The notes beneath the pieces are model-generated. The model had not been told where the DNA came from. It saw only the letters and a list, made by a program, of their open reading frames with translations, and did no database searches. This document shows positions 18,362 through 27,203 of a stretch of DNA of 64,000 bases, piece by piece. The stretch is from Caballeronia sp. SBC1 (GTDB taxonomy: Bacteria > Pseudomonadota > Gammaproteobacteria > Burkholderiales > Burkholderiaceae), in NCBI RefSeq assembly GCF_011493005.1, contig NZ_CP049157.1, positions 1,364,001 to 1,428,000 of the forward strand. The letters run 5' to 3'. The translations under genes and the position numbers were made by a program. The stretch's first letter is position 1, and every line of letters starts with the position of its first letter.

Positions 18362-18669
18362 TTGTGAGCGCTCGGGTATTGTTTTCGGAGAGCTTCGCTT
18401 TCGGAGAGTCTCGATAGTTGTCCCGCAAGGGACGAAGCGAAAATAGCATATTGAGTGTGCCTTTAGAGAATGTGATATCCCTTGTGTCGTGCGACACGGC
18501 TAAGGATGCGTCGGCGTCTTGTAAACATAATAGGGGCAATTGCTTCGTGAGCAAAAATTTGTTTCTTTGGGCTCCGCCATTCGCGGTATCGCGCCTTCAG
18601 CAGGTTCGTGCCTGGCTTTGACCAGAGCATGGCCGTACCATGACGACAATCCGCAACTCAGGTGATTCA
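18362..18669. other. Divergent intergenic region with short palindrome
   Basis: 308 bp between the DUF2235 and PhzF genes. It contains GTGTCG-TG-CGACAC at 18484-18497, a perfect short palindrome that could be an operator, and a GTCCC/GGGAC hairpin near 18420. No coding frame looks real. Confidence 0.4.
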
Positions 18670-19479
18670 ATGAATATTGAAGGGTATAAATGCTTCGGAG
18701 CAACCGCGCTGAACGGAAACGATGCTGTGGTTGTCTCTGGTCCCGAACTCTCGGGCTGGTCGCTCCAGGACCGCCAACAATTCACGATCGACCAGAATGC
18801 TCACGCGTGTGTCTTTGTCGACACGGAAGGGCCAGCAAGCGACCAGCTAACGCTGGACTTCTATTACCCGCATGCACGCAGCCCTTTGTGTCTGCATGCG
18901 TCGCTTGCGGCCGCTGACCATCTTTGGAATACGGGGCAGCACGGCAGAGTTTTGTTGCTGACGTCAAGCATGAGAAAACAACCGCTAGCATTCGACAGAG
19001 CGGGCGACAATATCTTCGTGTCAGTTGATATACAGCAGGCAGATTTCCCCAGCGTTCCAGCGTCGGACGTAGCGAAGTTATTGCGCTGCGATGCAGGCGT
19101 GCTCATGTTGCCGCCCGAGGTGGCCTCCGTAGGTAGCCCTAAGCTCCTCGTGGAAGTGGCTAGCGAAGCGGTGCTGTATTCCCTGCAGCCGAATCTGGAC
19201 GCAATCGCAGAATGGGGGCGGGCGAATGGCGTCAATGGTTGCTTCGTCTACGCGCGGACCGGCGCAAGCTCGAACGAGTACGCCGGCCGCAACTTCAATC
19301 ATGTCGACCCGGCAATGGAAGACGCCGCTACCGGCGTCGCGGCCGGTGCGCTGAGTGTTCGCCTGGATGCAGATATAACGCTCTATCAGGGGCGGAATCT
19401 GGATAACCCTTGCGTTATCCGTGCATCGCGCACCGCTGGCAAGATACGGGTGGGCGGCCGCGTTGCAACCGGCAGATGA
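18670..19479 (+). CDS. PhzF-family protein lacking the catalytic glutamate
   Basis: A 269-residue member of the PhzF/diaminopimelate epimerase-fold family. The N-terminal GNDAVVV, the His of PLCLHASLAAA, and the EDAATGVAAGAL block match the family. At the position of PhzF Glu45, in the N.SE.TF segment, this protein reads NAHACVFV with Ala46, so the proton-shuttling Glu is absent while the His and Asp equivalents are kept. AGGTGA precedes the ATG at 18670. It may catalyse a different reaction or be a non-enzymatic paralog. Confidence 0.82.
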   Translation: MNIEGYKCFGATALNGNDAVVVSGPELSGWSLQDRQQFTIDQNAHACVFVDTEGPASDQLTLDFYYPHARSPLCLHASLAAADHLWNTGQHGRVLLLTSSMRKQPLAFDRAGDNIFVSVDIQQADFPSVPASDVAKLLRCDAGVLMLPPEVASVGSPKLLVEVASEAVLYSLQPNLDAIAEWGRANGVNGCFVYARTGASSNEYAGRNFNHVDPAMEDAATGVAAGALSVRLDADITLYQGRNLDNPCVIRASRTAGKIRVGGRVATGR

Positions 19480-19607
19480 GCGTGTTCCAGGCCTCGCGCG
19501 ACACAGTCATCTCAGGCAGACCAGTATCTGCCTGGAAAAATTCAGTTCAGTCGGGTTCCTGATTAACGTCCTAAACTAGAAAGAGCGTTCATCCAAGCGA
19601 GAAAGCC

Positions 19608-20267
19608 ATGACGCCTGCACCCAAGCTCGCCTTTTTCACCGTGACGGGGACCATTGTGTATCTCGGACTCGCGGTCCTCGGCTGGGGCGGCTTCGCTGTT
19701 TTTTTCTCGCACTCTGCGCTGAGCGTCGTGGCTATCGTCACGCTGGTGTTGTCGGTCGTGGCGGTCTTCAGTAGCGGCAACCTGAGCGCGGGTGAGCGGG
19801 AGGATCGCGGTAACCGCTGGGTTATCGCGGCCTTCGCGATAATTGGATTGCTGGAAGCGTATCTGCCGGCCTACACGGACCGCAAGGGATTCTGGACACT
19901 CGACGGCGACAACCTCCGCTGGCTCGGCGTGGCCTTGTTCATCGTCGGCGGCGTGCTGCGGATATGGCCAGTTTTTGTACTCGGCCACCGGTTCAGCGGG
20001 CTGGTTGCTATTCAGCCCGGTCATACGCTGGTCACGAGCGGCACATATGGCGTCATCCGGCATCCCAGCTATCTGGGCCTGCTCGTCAATTCGCTCGGGT
20101 GGGCCTTCGCCTTTCGGTCTGGGATCGGTGTATTGCTCACGGTGCTCACAATCCCGCCGCTCATCGCGCGCATTCGCTCGGAAGAAGCGCTGCTGCACAC
20201 GCAGTTTGGGGCTGAATACGATGCTTACCGCGCCCGTACGTCGCGGCTGATTCCGGGACTTTACTAG
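19608..20267 (+). CDS. Isoprenylcysteine carboxyl methyltransferase (ICMT)-like membrane protein
   Basis: A 219-residue inner-membrane protein with about five hydrophobic helices. The C-terminal half holds the ICMT/PEMT signature: YGVIRHPSYLGLL, then a helix, then R.RSEEALLHTQFGAEYDAYRARTSRLIPG. Relatives bind SAM and methylate small or lipid-linked substrates; bacterial functions are mostly unknown. GAGAAAG lies just upstream of the ATG. Confidence 0.9.
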   Translation: MTPAPKLAFFTVTGTIVYLGLAVLGWGGFAVFFSHSALSVVAIVTLVLSVVAVFSSGNLSAGEREDRGNRWVIAAFAIIGLLEAYLPAYTDRKGFWTLDGDNLRWLGVALFIVGGVLRIWPVFVLGHRFSGLVAIQPGHTLVTSGTYGVIRHPSYLGLLVNSLGWAFAFRSGIGVLLTVLTIPPLIARIRSEEALLHTQFGAEYDAYRARTSRLIPGLY

Positions 20268-20716
20268 GGCGCTCACCGCCGACCCATGGCCCGGAAAAGC
20301 CTCGTAGCGAGCCAGCAGGCGTTTGGCGTTATTGCGTTCCGGTGCATCGATCCGATTGCTTGCGCCGGCGGCATGGGTGCCTTGCGCTTCATAAGAAGCC
20401 ACTGTCGCCCCTGGTCATGCGGTCGGCTTCAAAAGCGGCAAGGCGTGAAGCGACGTTGACGCGGCCTATGCCAAGCCATGTTACGGCCAGCATGCGCTGC
20501 CTTACCCGCTGAAAGAATTGAGCCCGGTTTGGTTGACCGGGCAATTGCAACGGGAAGTTTCTGCCAGCAACGACTACGCCCTGCCCGGGCGCTTGCTCAT
20601 TGCGAGAATGTAACCGTGTAACGCTGTGAAAAATCGCTGTAGCGAGAATGTCGATTTGGCTCTCTAGGATGCATGAACGCAAATCGTTGTGATTCATTCA
20701 TGCAAGGAGATTTCCC
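20268..20716. other. Intergenic with spaced direct repeat
   Basis: 449 bp without a credible gene. GCGAGAATGT occurs at 20602-20611 and 20642-20651, exactly 40 bp apart, upstream of a small conserved protein; this spacing puts both copies on one helical face and may mark a regulator site. The rest looks like eroded coding DNA without a family I can name. Confidence 0.4.
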
Positions 20717-20938
20717 ATGCTCAGCCCTCACGAGTTGTCGACACTGCTCCTGATCCAACACTCGCCGTCGCAGGTGGAACCTCAATGTTCCGACGTGGCA
20801 AGTCTCGAGCACGAGCACCTCGTCAGCATTGACGCGAGCACTAACGGTCGGGCTATGCCGCGACTGACTTCGCAAGGCTCCGAGTTACTGCAGCAGTTGC
20901 ATCGATTCTGCACCCGTGAGTTTGCTGAGAACCACTGA
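20717..20938 (+). CDS. Small conserved protein of Burkholderia type
   Basis: A 73-residue soluble protein beginning MLSPHELSTLLLI and containing PRLTSQGSELLQQLHRF, a pattern I associate with short hypothetical proteins of Burkholderia. The T.G...L.. tail resembles the end of a winged-helix fold but is too short to call. An AAGGAGATTTCCC sits right before the ATG, a strong ribosome site. The function is unknown. Confidence 0.7.
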   Translation: MLSPHELSTLLLIQHSPSQVEPQCSDVASLEHEHLVSIDASTNGRAMPRLTSQGSELLQQLHRFCTREFAENH

Positions 20939-20973
20939 ACCCGCACTAACGCCCGCCGAAGTGAACACCCGTT

Positions 20974-21240
20974 TCAATTCTGGTCGGTACCGTCCTGCGT
21001 CATGACAAGTGCATGCGCGGCGGTGAGAATCGATAGCGCCAGTTCGTGATCGTCCACCGCACGCGCCAGCGTGACCGCTCGCACGATAGTGACTCCCTCC
21101 AGTCCCAGCGTTTCGTCTGCGCTTCCCGCCGTTTGATTGCCGCGGGAAAAGTATTGGACCACGCCTGTCTTGCCGACCCGGATACGCCGCTTAACACCTT
21201 GCTGTAATAGAAGCTCTTCTTGAGCGGGGGAGGTGGCCAA
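20974..21240 (-). CDS. Possible hypothetical protein
   Basis: An 88-codon frame from a TTG with no ribosome site. The product (ETLGLEGVTIVRAVTLARAVDDHELALSILTAAHALV) is plausible for a soluble helical protein, but no family is recognised. It could also be a non-coding gap between the small protein gene and the flavoenzyme gene. Confidence 0.3.
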   Translation of the reverse strand: MATSPAQEELLLQQGVKRRIRVGKTGVVQYFSRGNQTAGSADETLGLEGVTIVRAVTLARAVDDHELALSILTAAHALVMTQDGTDQN

Positions 21241-21389
21241 GCTGAAACTGGCGCTTATTCTGAAAGCTTCGGGGAGCGCGCGCGTATGATCTACGTCTGG
21301 AAGTTTCTGGGCGCTGAAAGGGGAATGGCAGATGCCCGTTCACCCCTCACTGCCGCGAACAAACTGGACGTAGAGGAGAGATTCAACGC

Positions 21390-22640
21390 ATGAAGTTCGA
21401 CACAGTCGTGCTGGGCGCGGGCATCGTGGGTGTATCGGTCGCCATTCATTTGCAAAAGCGTGGCCGCTCGGTCGCGCTGGTGGACCGCAAGAGTCCTGGC
21501 CTCGAAACCTCGTTCGGCAACGCGGGACTCCTGCAGCGCGAGGGTGTCTATCCCTACGCGCTTCCCCGCGACATCGGCACGCTGATGCACTACGCGCGCA
21601 ATGCGTCTATCGATGTCCATTACCACCGGGAAGCATTGCCCGCGCTCGCGCCATTCCTCTGGGCGTACTGGCGCAATTCCGAACCCGCGCGCCATGCCGC
21701 CATAGCACGTCAGTACGCCACGCTGATTGAACATTGCGTGACCGAGCACGAGATCATCGCGCAGGCAGCCGGCGTGGAGTCGTTGTTGCGGCCAACGGGG
21801 TGGATCAAGGTATTCCACAGTGCAGCCGCTCAGGATGATGAGTTGCGCGACGCGGAGAGGTGGCATCGCGAGTTTGGTGTGCAATACAAGCTTCTCGATC
21901 CGGCGAAGTTGCAACTAGCGGAGCCGCATCTCGACCGCTCGTTGGTGGGCGGCTTGCATTACACGGATGCAGTGTCGGTCACAGATCCGGGCGCGCTGGT
22001 CGCAGGGTATGCGGCGTACTTTGAGCGTCTGGGTGGCCGCTTCCTGACTGGCGACGCAACCTCACTGGAAGCTGAGGGCGACGGTTGGCGCGTGATGACG
22101 CAAGACGGTCCGGTCAGTGCGTCGTCGGCGGTGATTGCGCTGGGTCCGTGGGCTAAAGACGTAACGTCGGCATTGGGCTACCGGCTGCCGCTTGCGGTTA
22201 AGCGTGGTTACCACATGCATTACGCGCCGCAACCCGGGACGGTGCTGAATCATCCCGTGCTGGACGTGGATAACGGTTTCCTGCTCGCGCCAATGGCACG
22301 CGGCATTCGGCTGACAACGGGGGTTGAACTGGCGGATCGTGATGCGCCGAAGACACCCGTGCAACTGACGCGTGCCGAGCCCGTGGCGCGTACGCTGTTC
22401 CCGCTCGGGGAGCGGGTAGATGACGAGCCGTGGATGGGCCGGCGCCCGTGCACGCCCGACATGATGCCGATCATTGGCCCTGCACCGCGTCACAAGACCA
22501 TGTGGTTCGCGTTCGGGCACGCGCATCATGGGTTGACACTCGGCGCGGTGACCGGCCGGCTGATCGCGTCCATGATGACGGGAGAGGAACCGTTCATCGA
22601 TGTCACGCCGTTCAGGGCTGACCGCTTCGAATCGGTTTGA
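21390..22640 (+). CDS. FAD-dependent D-amino-acid dehydrogenase-like oxidoreductase (DAO/DadA family)
   Basis: A 416-residue flavoenzyme. The dinucleotide motif VLGAGIVGVSVA is at residues 7-18, ETSFGNAGLL follows as in DadA, and the C-terminal PIIGPAPRHKTMWFAFGHAHHGLTLGAVTGRL is the second FAD-binding block. DadA-type enzymes oxidise D-amino acids to keto acids and pass electrons to the respiratory chain. GAGGAGAG lies 10-14 bases upstream of the ATG. It is one of three related flavoenzymes within 7 kb. Confidence 0.9.
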   Translation: MKFDTVVLGAGIVGVSVAIHLQKRGRSVALVDRKSPGLETSFGNAGLLQREGVYPYALPRDIGTLMHYARNASIDVHYHREALPALAPFLWAYWRNSEPARHAAIARQYATLIEHCVTEHEIIAQAAGVESLLRPTGWIKVFHSAAAQDDELRDAERWHREFGVQYKLLDPAKLQLAEPHLDRSLVGGLHYTDAVSVTDPGALVAGYAAYFERLGGRFLTGDATSLEAEGDGWRVMTQDGPVSASSAVIALGPWAKDVTSALGYRLPLAVKRGYHMHYAPQPGTVLNHPVLDVDNGFLLAPMARGIRLTTGVELADRDAPKTPVQLTRAEPVARTLFPLGERVDDEPWMGRRPCTPDMMPIIGPAPRHKTMWFAFGHAHHGLTLGAVTGRLIASMMTGEEPFIDVTPFRADRFESV

Positions 22641-22689
22641 AGCCGCTTGCAATCGCCCAGCTTGCTCACCTTGCAATCGAGACTCTGCT

Positions 22690-22725
22690 CTGAAAATTTG
22701 TTGATAGCCCCGTAGAATCGGGGCT
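22690..22725 (+). promoter_or_regulatory. Candidate sigma70 promoter with overlapping hairpin
   Basis: CTGAAA at 22690-22695 and TAGAAT at 22713-22718 are 17 bp apart, upstream of the phosphatase gene at 22807. AGCCCCG (22706-22712) and CGGGGCT (22719-22725) flank the -10 hexamer as perfect arms with TAGAAT as the loop. This could be an operator over the -10, or a terminator of the flavoenzyme gene without a T run. Confidence 0.4.
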
Positions 22726-22806
22726 GACGCGCAAGCATGTCCCGCTCGTTTCGGCCCTGAGCCGAACGTTGAATCCCGACCCCCGACCCTAATCGTGCCT
22801 ACGCCA

Positions 22807-23421
22807 ATGAACGCTACCGCTACCACTGCCGAAAACCACGTGAACCAACCCGAGATCTGGCTGATCCGTCATGGTGAAACCGAATGGAGCCTGTCCGGTC
22901 AGCACACGGGCCGCACCGATATCCCGTTGACGGACCACGGGCGCGAACAGGCGCGGTCGCTGCGGCCGGTGCTCGCGGCGCAGCCCTTCGACTTGGTGCT
23001 GTGCAGCCCGATGTCCCGCGCTCGCGACACCTGCGCTGAGGCGGGGCTGGGTGCTCAGGCAGAAGAAGAGCAGCGCCTGAGCGAATGGAACTACGGTATT
23101 TATGAAGGCCGTACGACGCACGATATCCGCGCTGAAGATCCTGACTGGGCCGTGTGGACTTCACCAATGCCGGAGGGGGAACGTGTAGAAGACATCCAGG
23201 CGCGGGCGGAGTCTCTGATCCAGCGGCTGCTTGCCACGAAGGGGCGCATCGCGCTGTTTTCGCACGCGCATTTCCTGCGGGTTCTCGGCGCCTGCTGGAT
23301 GGCCGATTCAGCGGCGCTCGGGGCACATTTACTACTCGATACCGCGTCGGTCAGCGTGCTTGGTTTCGATCGCGAAACAAGGGCGCTGAAGCATTGGAAC
23401 GTGCGTTATCCGCTGTCGTAG
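22807..23421 (+). CDS. Histidine phosphatase family protein (GpmB/SHB17-like)
   Basis: A 204-residue phosphatase with the catalytic LIRHGETEWSLSGQHTGRTDIPLT near residue 20, Arg in CSPMSRARDTC, Glu in LSEWNYGIYEG, and His in ALFSHAHFLRVLG. The strong GQHTGRTDIPLT block is shared with sedoheptulose-bisphosphatase-like and phosphoglycerate-mutase-like enzymes. A GTG at 22795 is an alternative start. It converges with the SDR gene at 23437. Confidence 0.9.
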   Translation: MNATATTAENHVNQPEIWLIRHGETEWSLSGQHTGRTDIPLTDHGREQARSLRPVLAAQPFDLVLCSPMSRARDTCAEAGLGAQAEEEQRLSEWNYGIYEGRTTHDIRAEDPDWAVWTSPMPEGERVEDIQARAESLIQRLLATKGRIALFSHAHFLRVLGACWMADSAALGAHLLLDTASVSVLGFDRETRALKHWNVRYPLS

Positions 23422-23436
23422 GGCAGCGCCTCGAGC

Positions 23437-24120
23437 CTAGAACAGATCCTCGTGCCGGAAATTCACGAGGATCTCCGCGACACTCGCTGTATTCGGCATC
23501 GCTATGGTGTTCGCGATCAGCAAGGCCAGATCCTCAGGCTGGGTCAATTCCTGAGGATCGACGTCGGCTACGCCCGCCGCCATGTCGGTATTCACAAAGC
23601 CGGGGCAGATCGCGGTCGCTCGAATGCCGTCGTCCCAGCCGGCTCGCCGCACCGCGTGATTCAACGCAATCACCGCATGCTTCGACATCTGGTAACCCGC
23701 ATTCAGGTTTTTTACGCGCTTGCCCGATAGCGACGCAATCTGCACGACCCGGGCATCGCCGGGTTTGCGCAGATGCGGCAACGCGGCCTGGATCAGGCGG
23801 AAGGGCGCCTTCACGTTGATATCGAGCGTTTCCTCGAGGAGCTCGTCGGTGCCGTCCTCGAGCGTGATGTGCGTGCAGATTCCCGCGTTGTTGATCAGGA
23901 CATCGATACGGCCAAAACGCTCGACGGTCGCGTCGACCCAGCGTTGTCCGCTGAGCGGATCGCGTGCTTCATAGGCAAACGTGAATGCGTCGAAAGGGAT
24001 GCGCGACGCTGAAGGGTCACGCATGCCGAGTGACAACCGATAACCTCGCCGGTGCAATTCGGTGGCCACCGCCAGGCCAATACCGCGATTCGCGCCGGAA
24101 ATCATCGCTACCTTGTCCAT
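23437..24120 (-). CDS. Short-chain dehydrogenase/reductase (SDR)
   Basis: A 227-residue classical SDR. The cofactor motif is SGANRGIGLAVA at residues 8-19, the structural NNAG is present (INNAGIC), Ser lies in IASLSGKRV, and the active-site YxxxK is YQMSK. AAGGAT lies 9 bases before the ATG. It is the last gene of a leftward series with a flavoenzyme, permease, binding protein and another flavoenzyme, so it may reduce a carbonyl formed by those oxidases. Confidence 0.92.
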   Translation of the reverse strand: MDKVAMISGANRGIGLAVATELHRRGYRLSLGMRDPSASRIPFDAFTFAYEARDPLSGQRWVDATVERFGRIDVLINNAGICTHITLEDGTDELLEETLDINVKAPFRLIQAALPHLRKPGDARVVQIASLSGKRVKNLNAGYQMSKHAVIALNHAVRRAGWDDGIRATAICPGFVNTDMAAGVADVDPQELTQPEDLALLIANTIAMPNTASVAEILVNFRHEDLF

Positions 24121-24135
24121 GATCCAGATCCTTGC

Positions 24136-25476
24136 TTAAAAGCCCGCATCGATAACGATCTTCGTGCCGTCACTGAAACGGCTTAGCCGGAACATGTGCG
24201 GATCGACGAGCGGTGTGTCGTTGGTGACCAGATCCGCCATCAGTTTTCCCGCGGCCGGACCGATGCCAAATCCATGCCCTGAAAATCCGGTGCCGATGAA
24301 CAGTCCCGGCACGCTTTCAACGCCCGATATCACGGGAATGGCATCCGGTGTGATGTCCATGAGGCCGGCCCAGCGCTGCGCGATGCGCGCACCGTTCATA
24401 TGCGGAAAGACCTTTATGAACTCACGCAGGCCGGCATCGGTGTAAGCGGAAATAGGCTCCGGGTCGAGCGTGCGAACGTCTTCGAATGCAGTCCGCTGAT
24501 CAAGCGCCCAATGACGCGGACGACGCAGTTCATCGAAGAAACGTGCGCCCAATCCAATCCGCAACGCGCCCATCTGACTCTTGAGCGCGGGGATATACTG
24601 GGGAAACAGGCGGAAGCTGTCAGGCGTGATATCCGAGTAGGTACGAAAGCCGAATGCAATCGTATAACCCCCGTCCACGCGCTTGCGGAACGCGAATTCC
24701 TTATTGCTGGCGCTCACCGCGGGACCGCCTTCTATAGGCGATGTCCGCAACACGGAAGCCTTCACCATCAACTGCGGCACGTTGATATCCAGATTCCCGC
24801 AGAAGAGCCTCGACCACGCGCCACCCGCAACCACCACACTCTTGCAGCGGATTGTTCCGAGCTCGGTCACCACTGCGCTGACGCGTCCCGCACTTGTTTC
24901 CAAACCGCGCACCGCGCAGGGCGTGAGTATTTTCACGCCGCGTTTGCGCAGCGCATTTGCGATAGCCGGCGCGGCTTTCTGCGGTTCGGCGCGACCGTCG
25001 CCGGCTGTGTACAGGCCGCCCTTGAACGCCCTCGTTGCACCGGGTAGCAAACCGGCGACGGCCTTGGGATCGACCTCACGGGTATCGAATGCATCGTTCC
25101 CGGCTAACGCGTGTGCTTTTTCAAGCCATACGCGATGCCCCTCCATCTTCGCGTCGTCGTTGGCCATGTACAGGATGCCGCATTGCCTGAAACCGGTGTC
25201 GATGCCAAGCGTACGGTCGAGCGTGCGCCACAGCTTCAGGCTTTCAATACTCAGTTCGAACTCGCGCATGTCGCGATGCGTGACACGTACCCAGCCCCAG
25301 TTGCGGCTGGATTGTTCGCCCGCTATATAACCCTTCTCGCACACTGCGACCCGCAGGCCTTTGTCACTTAGATACAGCGCCGTACTCACGCCAATAATCC
25401 CGCCGCCGACCACCACGACATCCACTTCGTCCGGCAGGGTGGTGTCGCTGGTGACGGTCTCGACTGGTGGTCCCAT
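24136..25476 (-). CDS. FAD-dependent oxidoreductase of the DAO family
   Basis: A 446-residue flavoenzyme. VVVVGGGIIGVSTALYL is at about residues 20-36, GEQSSRNWGWVRVTHRD resembles the flavin-contacting loop of glycine oxidase and sarcosine oxidase relatives, and GLFIGTGFSGHGFGIGPAAGKL closes the FAD domain. It probably oxidises an amino acid or N-methyl amine imported by the adjacent transporter. The gene is 20 bp downstream of the permease and 15 bp upstream of the SDR, so co-transcription is likely. Confidence 0.9.
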   Translation of the reverse strand: MGPPVETVTSDTTLPDEVDVVVVGGGIIGVSTALYLSDKGLRVAVCEKGYIAGEQSSRNWGWVRVTHRDMREFELSIESLKLWRTLDRTLGIDTGFRQCGILYMANDDAKMEGHRVWLEKAHALAGNDAFDTREVDPKAVAGLLPGATRAFKGGLYTAGDGRAEPQKAAPAIANALRKRGVKILTPCAVRGLETSAGRVSAVVTELGTIRCKSVVVAGGAWSRLFCGNLDINVPQLMVKASVLRTSPIEGGPAVSASNKEFAFRKRVDGGYTIAFGFRTYSDITPDSFRLFPQYIPALKSQMGALRIGLGARFFDELRRPRHWALDQRTAFEDVRTLDPEPISAYTDAGLREFIKVFPHMNGARIAQRWAGLMDITPDAIPVISGVESVPGLFIGTGFSGHGFGIGPAAGKLMADLVTNDTPLVDPHMFRLSRFSDGTKIVIDAGF

Positions 25477-25496
25477 AAGGTTGTTATTCCCCGCTT

Positions 25497-26288
25497 TTAG
25501 TTGTGTTGTTCGGCCATGCCCGCGCGCGCCGCCGCAGCCTGGCGCTTAAGCTGTTTGCGCGTAGTGGCCGTGCTGGCTCCGCCGTAACGCGGATTCGAAT
25601 GCCGGTTGGTCCAGCGGTCAATGTGATTGATCGCATGCGTGAGCGGCACGGTAATCAGCAAGTAGACGAGTCCGGCAGCAACCAGCGGCGAAAGGTTTGC
25701 TACGTTCACCGACGTGTTCTGTCCAATGGTGAACAGGTCGCGTTGCGAGGTTAGCAAGCCGAGAAAATAAACGAGGCTTGAATCCTTCACGATCGAAATG
25801 AACTGGTTCGCAAGGGCGGGCAGAATGCGCCGGATGCCTTGCGGCACGATCACATGGCGCATGGCGGTCCAGTACGTCATGCCTAGCGCCTGACACGCGG
25901 AGAGCTGCCCCTTGCCTACGCTCTGAATACCCGAGCGAAAAATCTCCGCTATATACGCCGATGAAATCAACCCGAGCGCCACGATCGCAAGCGGATACGG
26001 ATTCGGGCCGAATACCGCGAGCCCGACAGGCGCCAGTCCTTGCCCTACGAGCAAGATCACGAGCGCCGCTGGCAGACCGCGAAAGACCTCGACGAACACA
26101 CGCGCCGGCACCTCGAGCCAGCGCATATGCGACACGGCCATCAACGCCAGCATCATGCCTGCGATGATCCCCAGCAGGGTCGAAAACAGCGACAGCACGA
26201 GCGTGTTGACGAGCCCGGTTTCGAGCAGCGCAGGCAGCGATCCCGTGAGTAACTGCCAGTCGAGGAAGTTCTGCAGGAATGCGTTCAT
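25497..26288 (-). CDS. Amino-acid ABC transporter permease
   Basis: A 263-residue inner-membrane permease of the polar amino-acid family. Five hydrophobic helices and an EAA-type loop SACQALGMTYWTAMRHVIVPQG are visible, with FRGLPAALVIL upstream. The C-terminus has a Lys/Ala-rich extension of about 40 residues. GGAG lies 6 bases upstream of the ATG. Only one permease is present, so it would act as a homodimer, and no ATPase gene lies in the cluster. Confidence 0.92.
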   Translation of the reverse strand: MNAFLQNFLDWQLLTGSLPALLETGLVNTLVLSLFSTLLGIIAGMMLALMAVSHMRWLEVPARVFVEVFRGLPAALVILLVGQGLAPVGLAVFGPNPYPLAIVALGLISSAYIAEIFRSGIQSVGKGQLSACQALGMTYWTAMRHVIVPQGIRRILPALANQFISIVKDSSLVYFLGLLTSQRDLFTIGQNTSVNVANLSPLVAAGLVYLLITVPLTHAINHIDRWTNRHSNPRYGGASTATTRKQLKRQAAAARAGMAEQHN

Positions 26289-26317
26289 GGCGCTCTCCGG
26301 ATCATGTCGGCGAAAGT

Positions 26318-27136
26318 TCAGCTACCGGTTTTCATCTCGTACGGCGGCAGGCTGGCAGGCTTCGGATAACCCGGATGGAACTGCGTATAGAGCTTCATCC
26401 AGGTGCCGTCGGCTACAAGCTCGTTAAGCGTCTTGTTGACCGCCGCCTCGAGCTTGGCGTTGCCTTTGCGTATCGGAAAACCGGCTGGCAGGTTGATCGC
26501 GGAAATATCCAGCCGGTCGGCAAGGTTCAACTGCGGGTACTTGCTTTGCAGGCCGTCGACGAGCGATTTATCGATGAAGAAACCATCAATGTATTTCGAG
26601 CGCAGGGAGAGAAAGCCTGCGTTCACGTTAGGGAAACGCACAATCTGCGCGCCGGGCAAGTAGCTGTCCGAATACGTATCTTCAATCGTACCTTGCACCA
26701 CTCCAATACGCTTGCCCTTGACCGACGCCTTGTCACTTGTGATCGCGCTGTCGGGCAAGGTCGTTACGCTAAGCAGCCCGGTAAGATAACCCTCGGAGAA
26801 ATCGACCATCTTCAGCCGGTCTGTCGTGATCGATATTGATCCGGCGGCGAGATCGATCTGCTGGTTCGACACGCTCGGCAGCAAACCGCTGAAGTCCTGC
26901 GCACGGAAGTCGACGCTCAATCCCAGCTTCGCGCCAACCGCGCGCAGCAACTCCACGTCAAAGCCGGTCATCTTGCCGTTATCGATGTAGGAATAGGGCT
27001 TGTTGTTGGCGTCGACGCCTGCCATCAGCTTGCCCGGTGCAAGCGTGCCGAGGTCGTCGGCATGGGCGCTTGTGGCGGCCATCAGCGAGAAGGAGGCGAC
27101 GATGGAAACGAGGCTGAGAAAGTGTCGAAACCGCAT
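26318..27136 (-). CDS. Periplasmic amino-acid-binding protein (SBP_bac_3)
   Basis: A 272-residue secreted protein with a signal peptide ending near SAHADD at about residue 27. The mature part shows the family pattern GVDANNKPYSYIDNGKMTGFDVELLRAVG, then LAAGSISITTDRLKMVDFSEGYL. It should deliver substrate to the permease at 25497, 29 bp downstream. The flanking flavoenzymes suggest the ligand is an amino acid, polyamine or derivative that is then oxidised. Confidence 0.92.
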   Translation of the reverse strand: MRFRHFLSLVSIVASFSLMAATSAHADDLGTLAPGKLMAGVDANNKPYSYIDNGKMTGFDVELLRAVGAKLGLSVDFRAQDFSGLLPSVSNQQIDLAAGSISITTDRLKMVDFSEGYLTGLLSVTTLPDSAITSDKASVKGKRIGVVQGTIEDTYSDSYLPGAQIVRFPNVNAGFLSLRSKYIDGFFIDKSLVDGLQSKYPQLNLADRLDISAINLPAGFPIRKGNAKLEAAVNKTLNELVADGTWMKLYTQFHPGYPKPASLPPYEMKTGS

Positions 27137-27203
27137 GATGTTGCTCCAGGGAAACCAGCGATGAATTGAAAATACAACGGGTCGATGCAGCGACTACCAG
27201 GGG

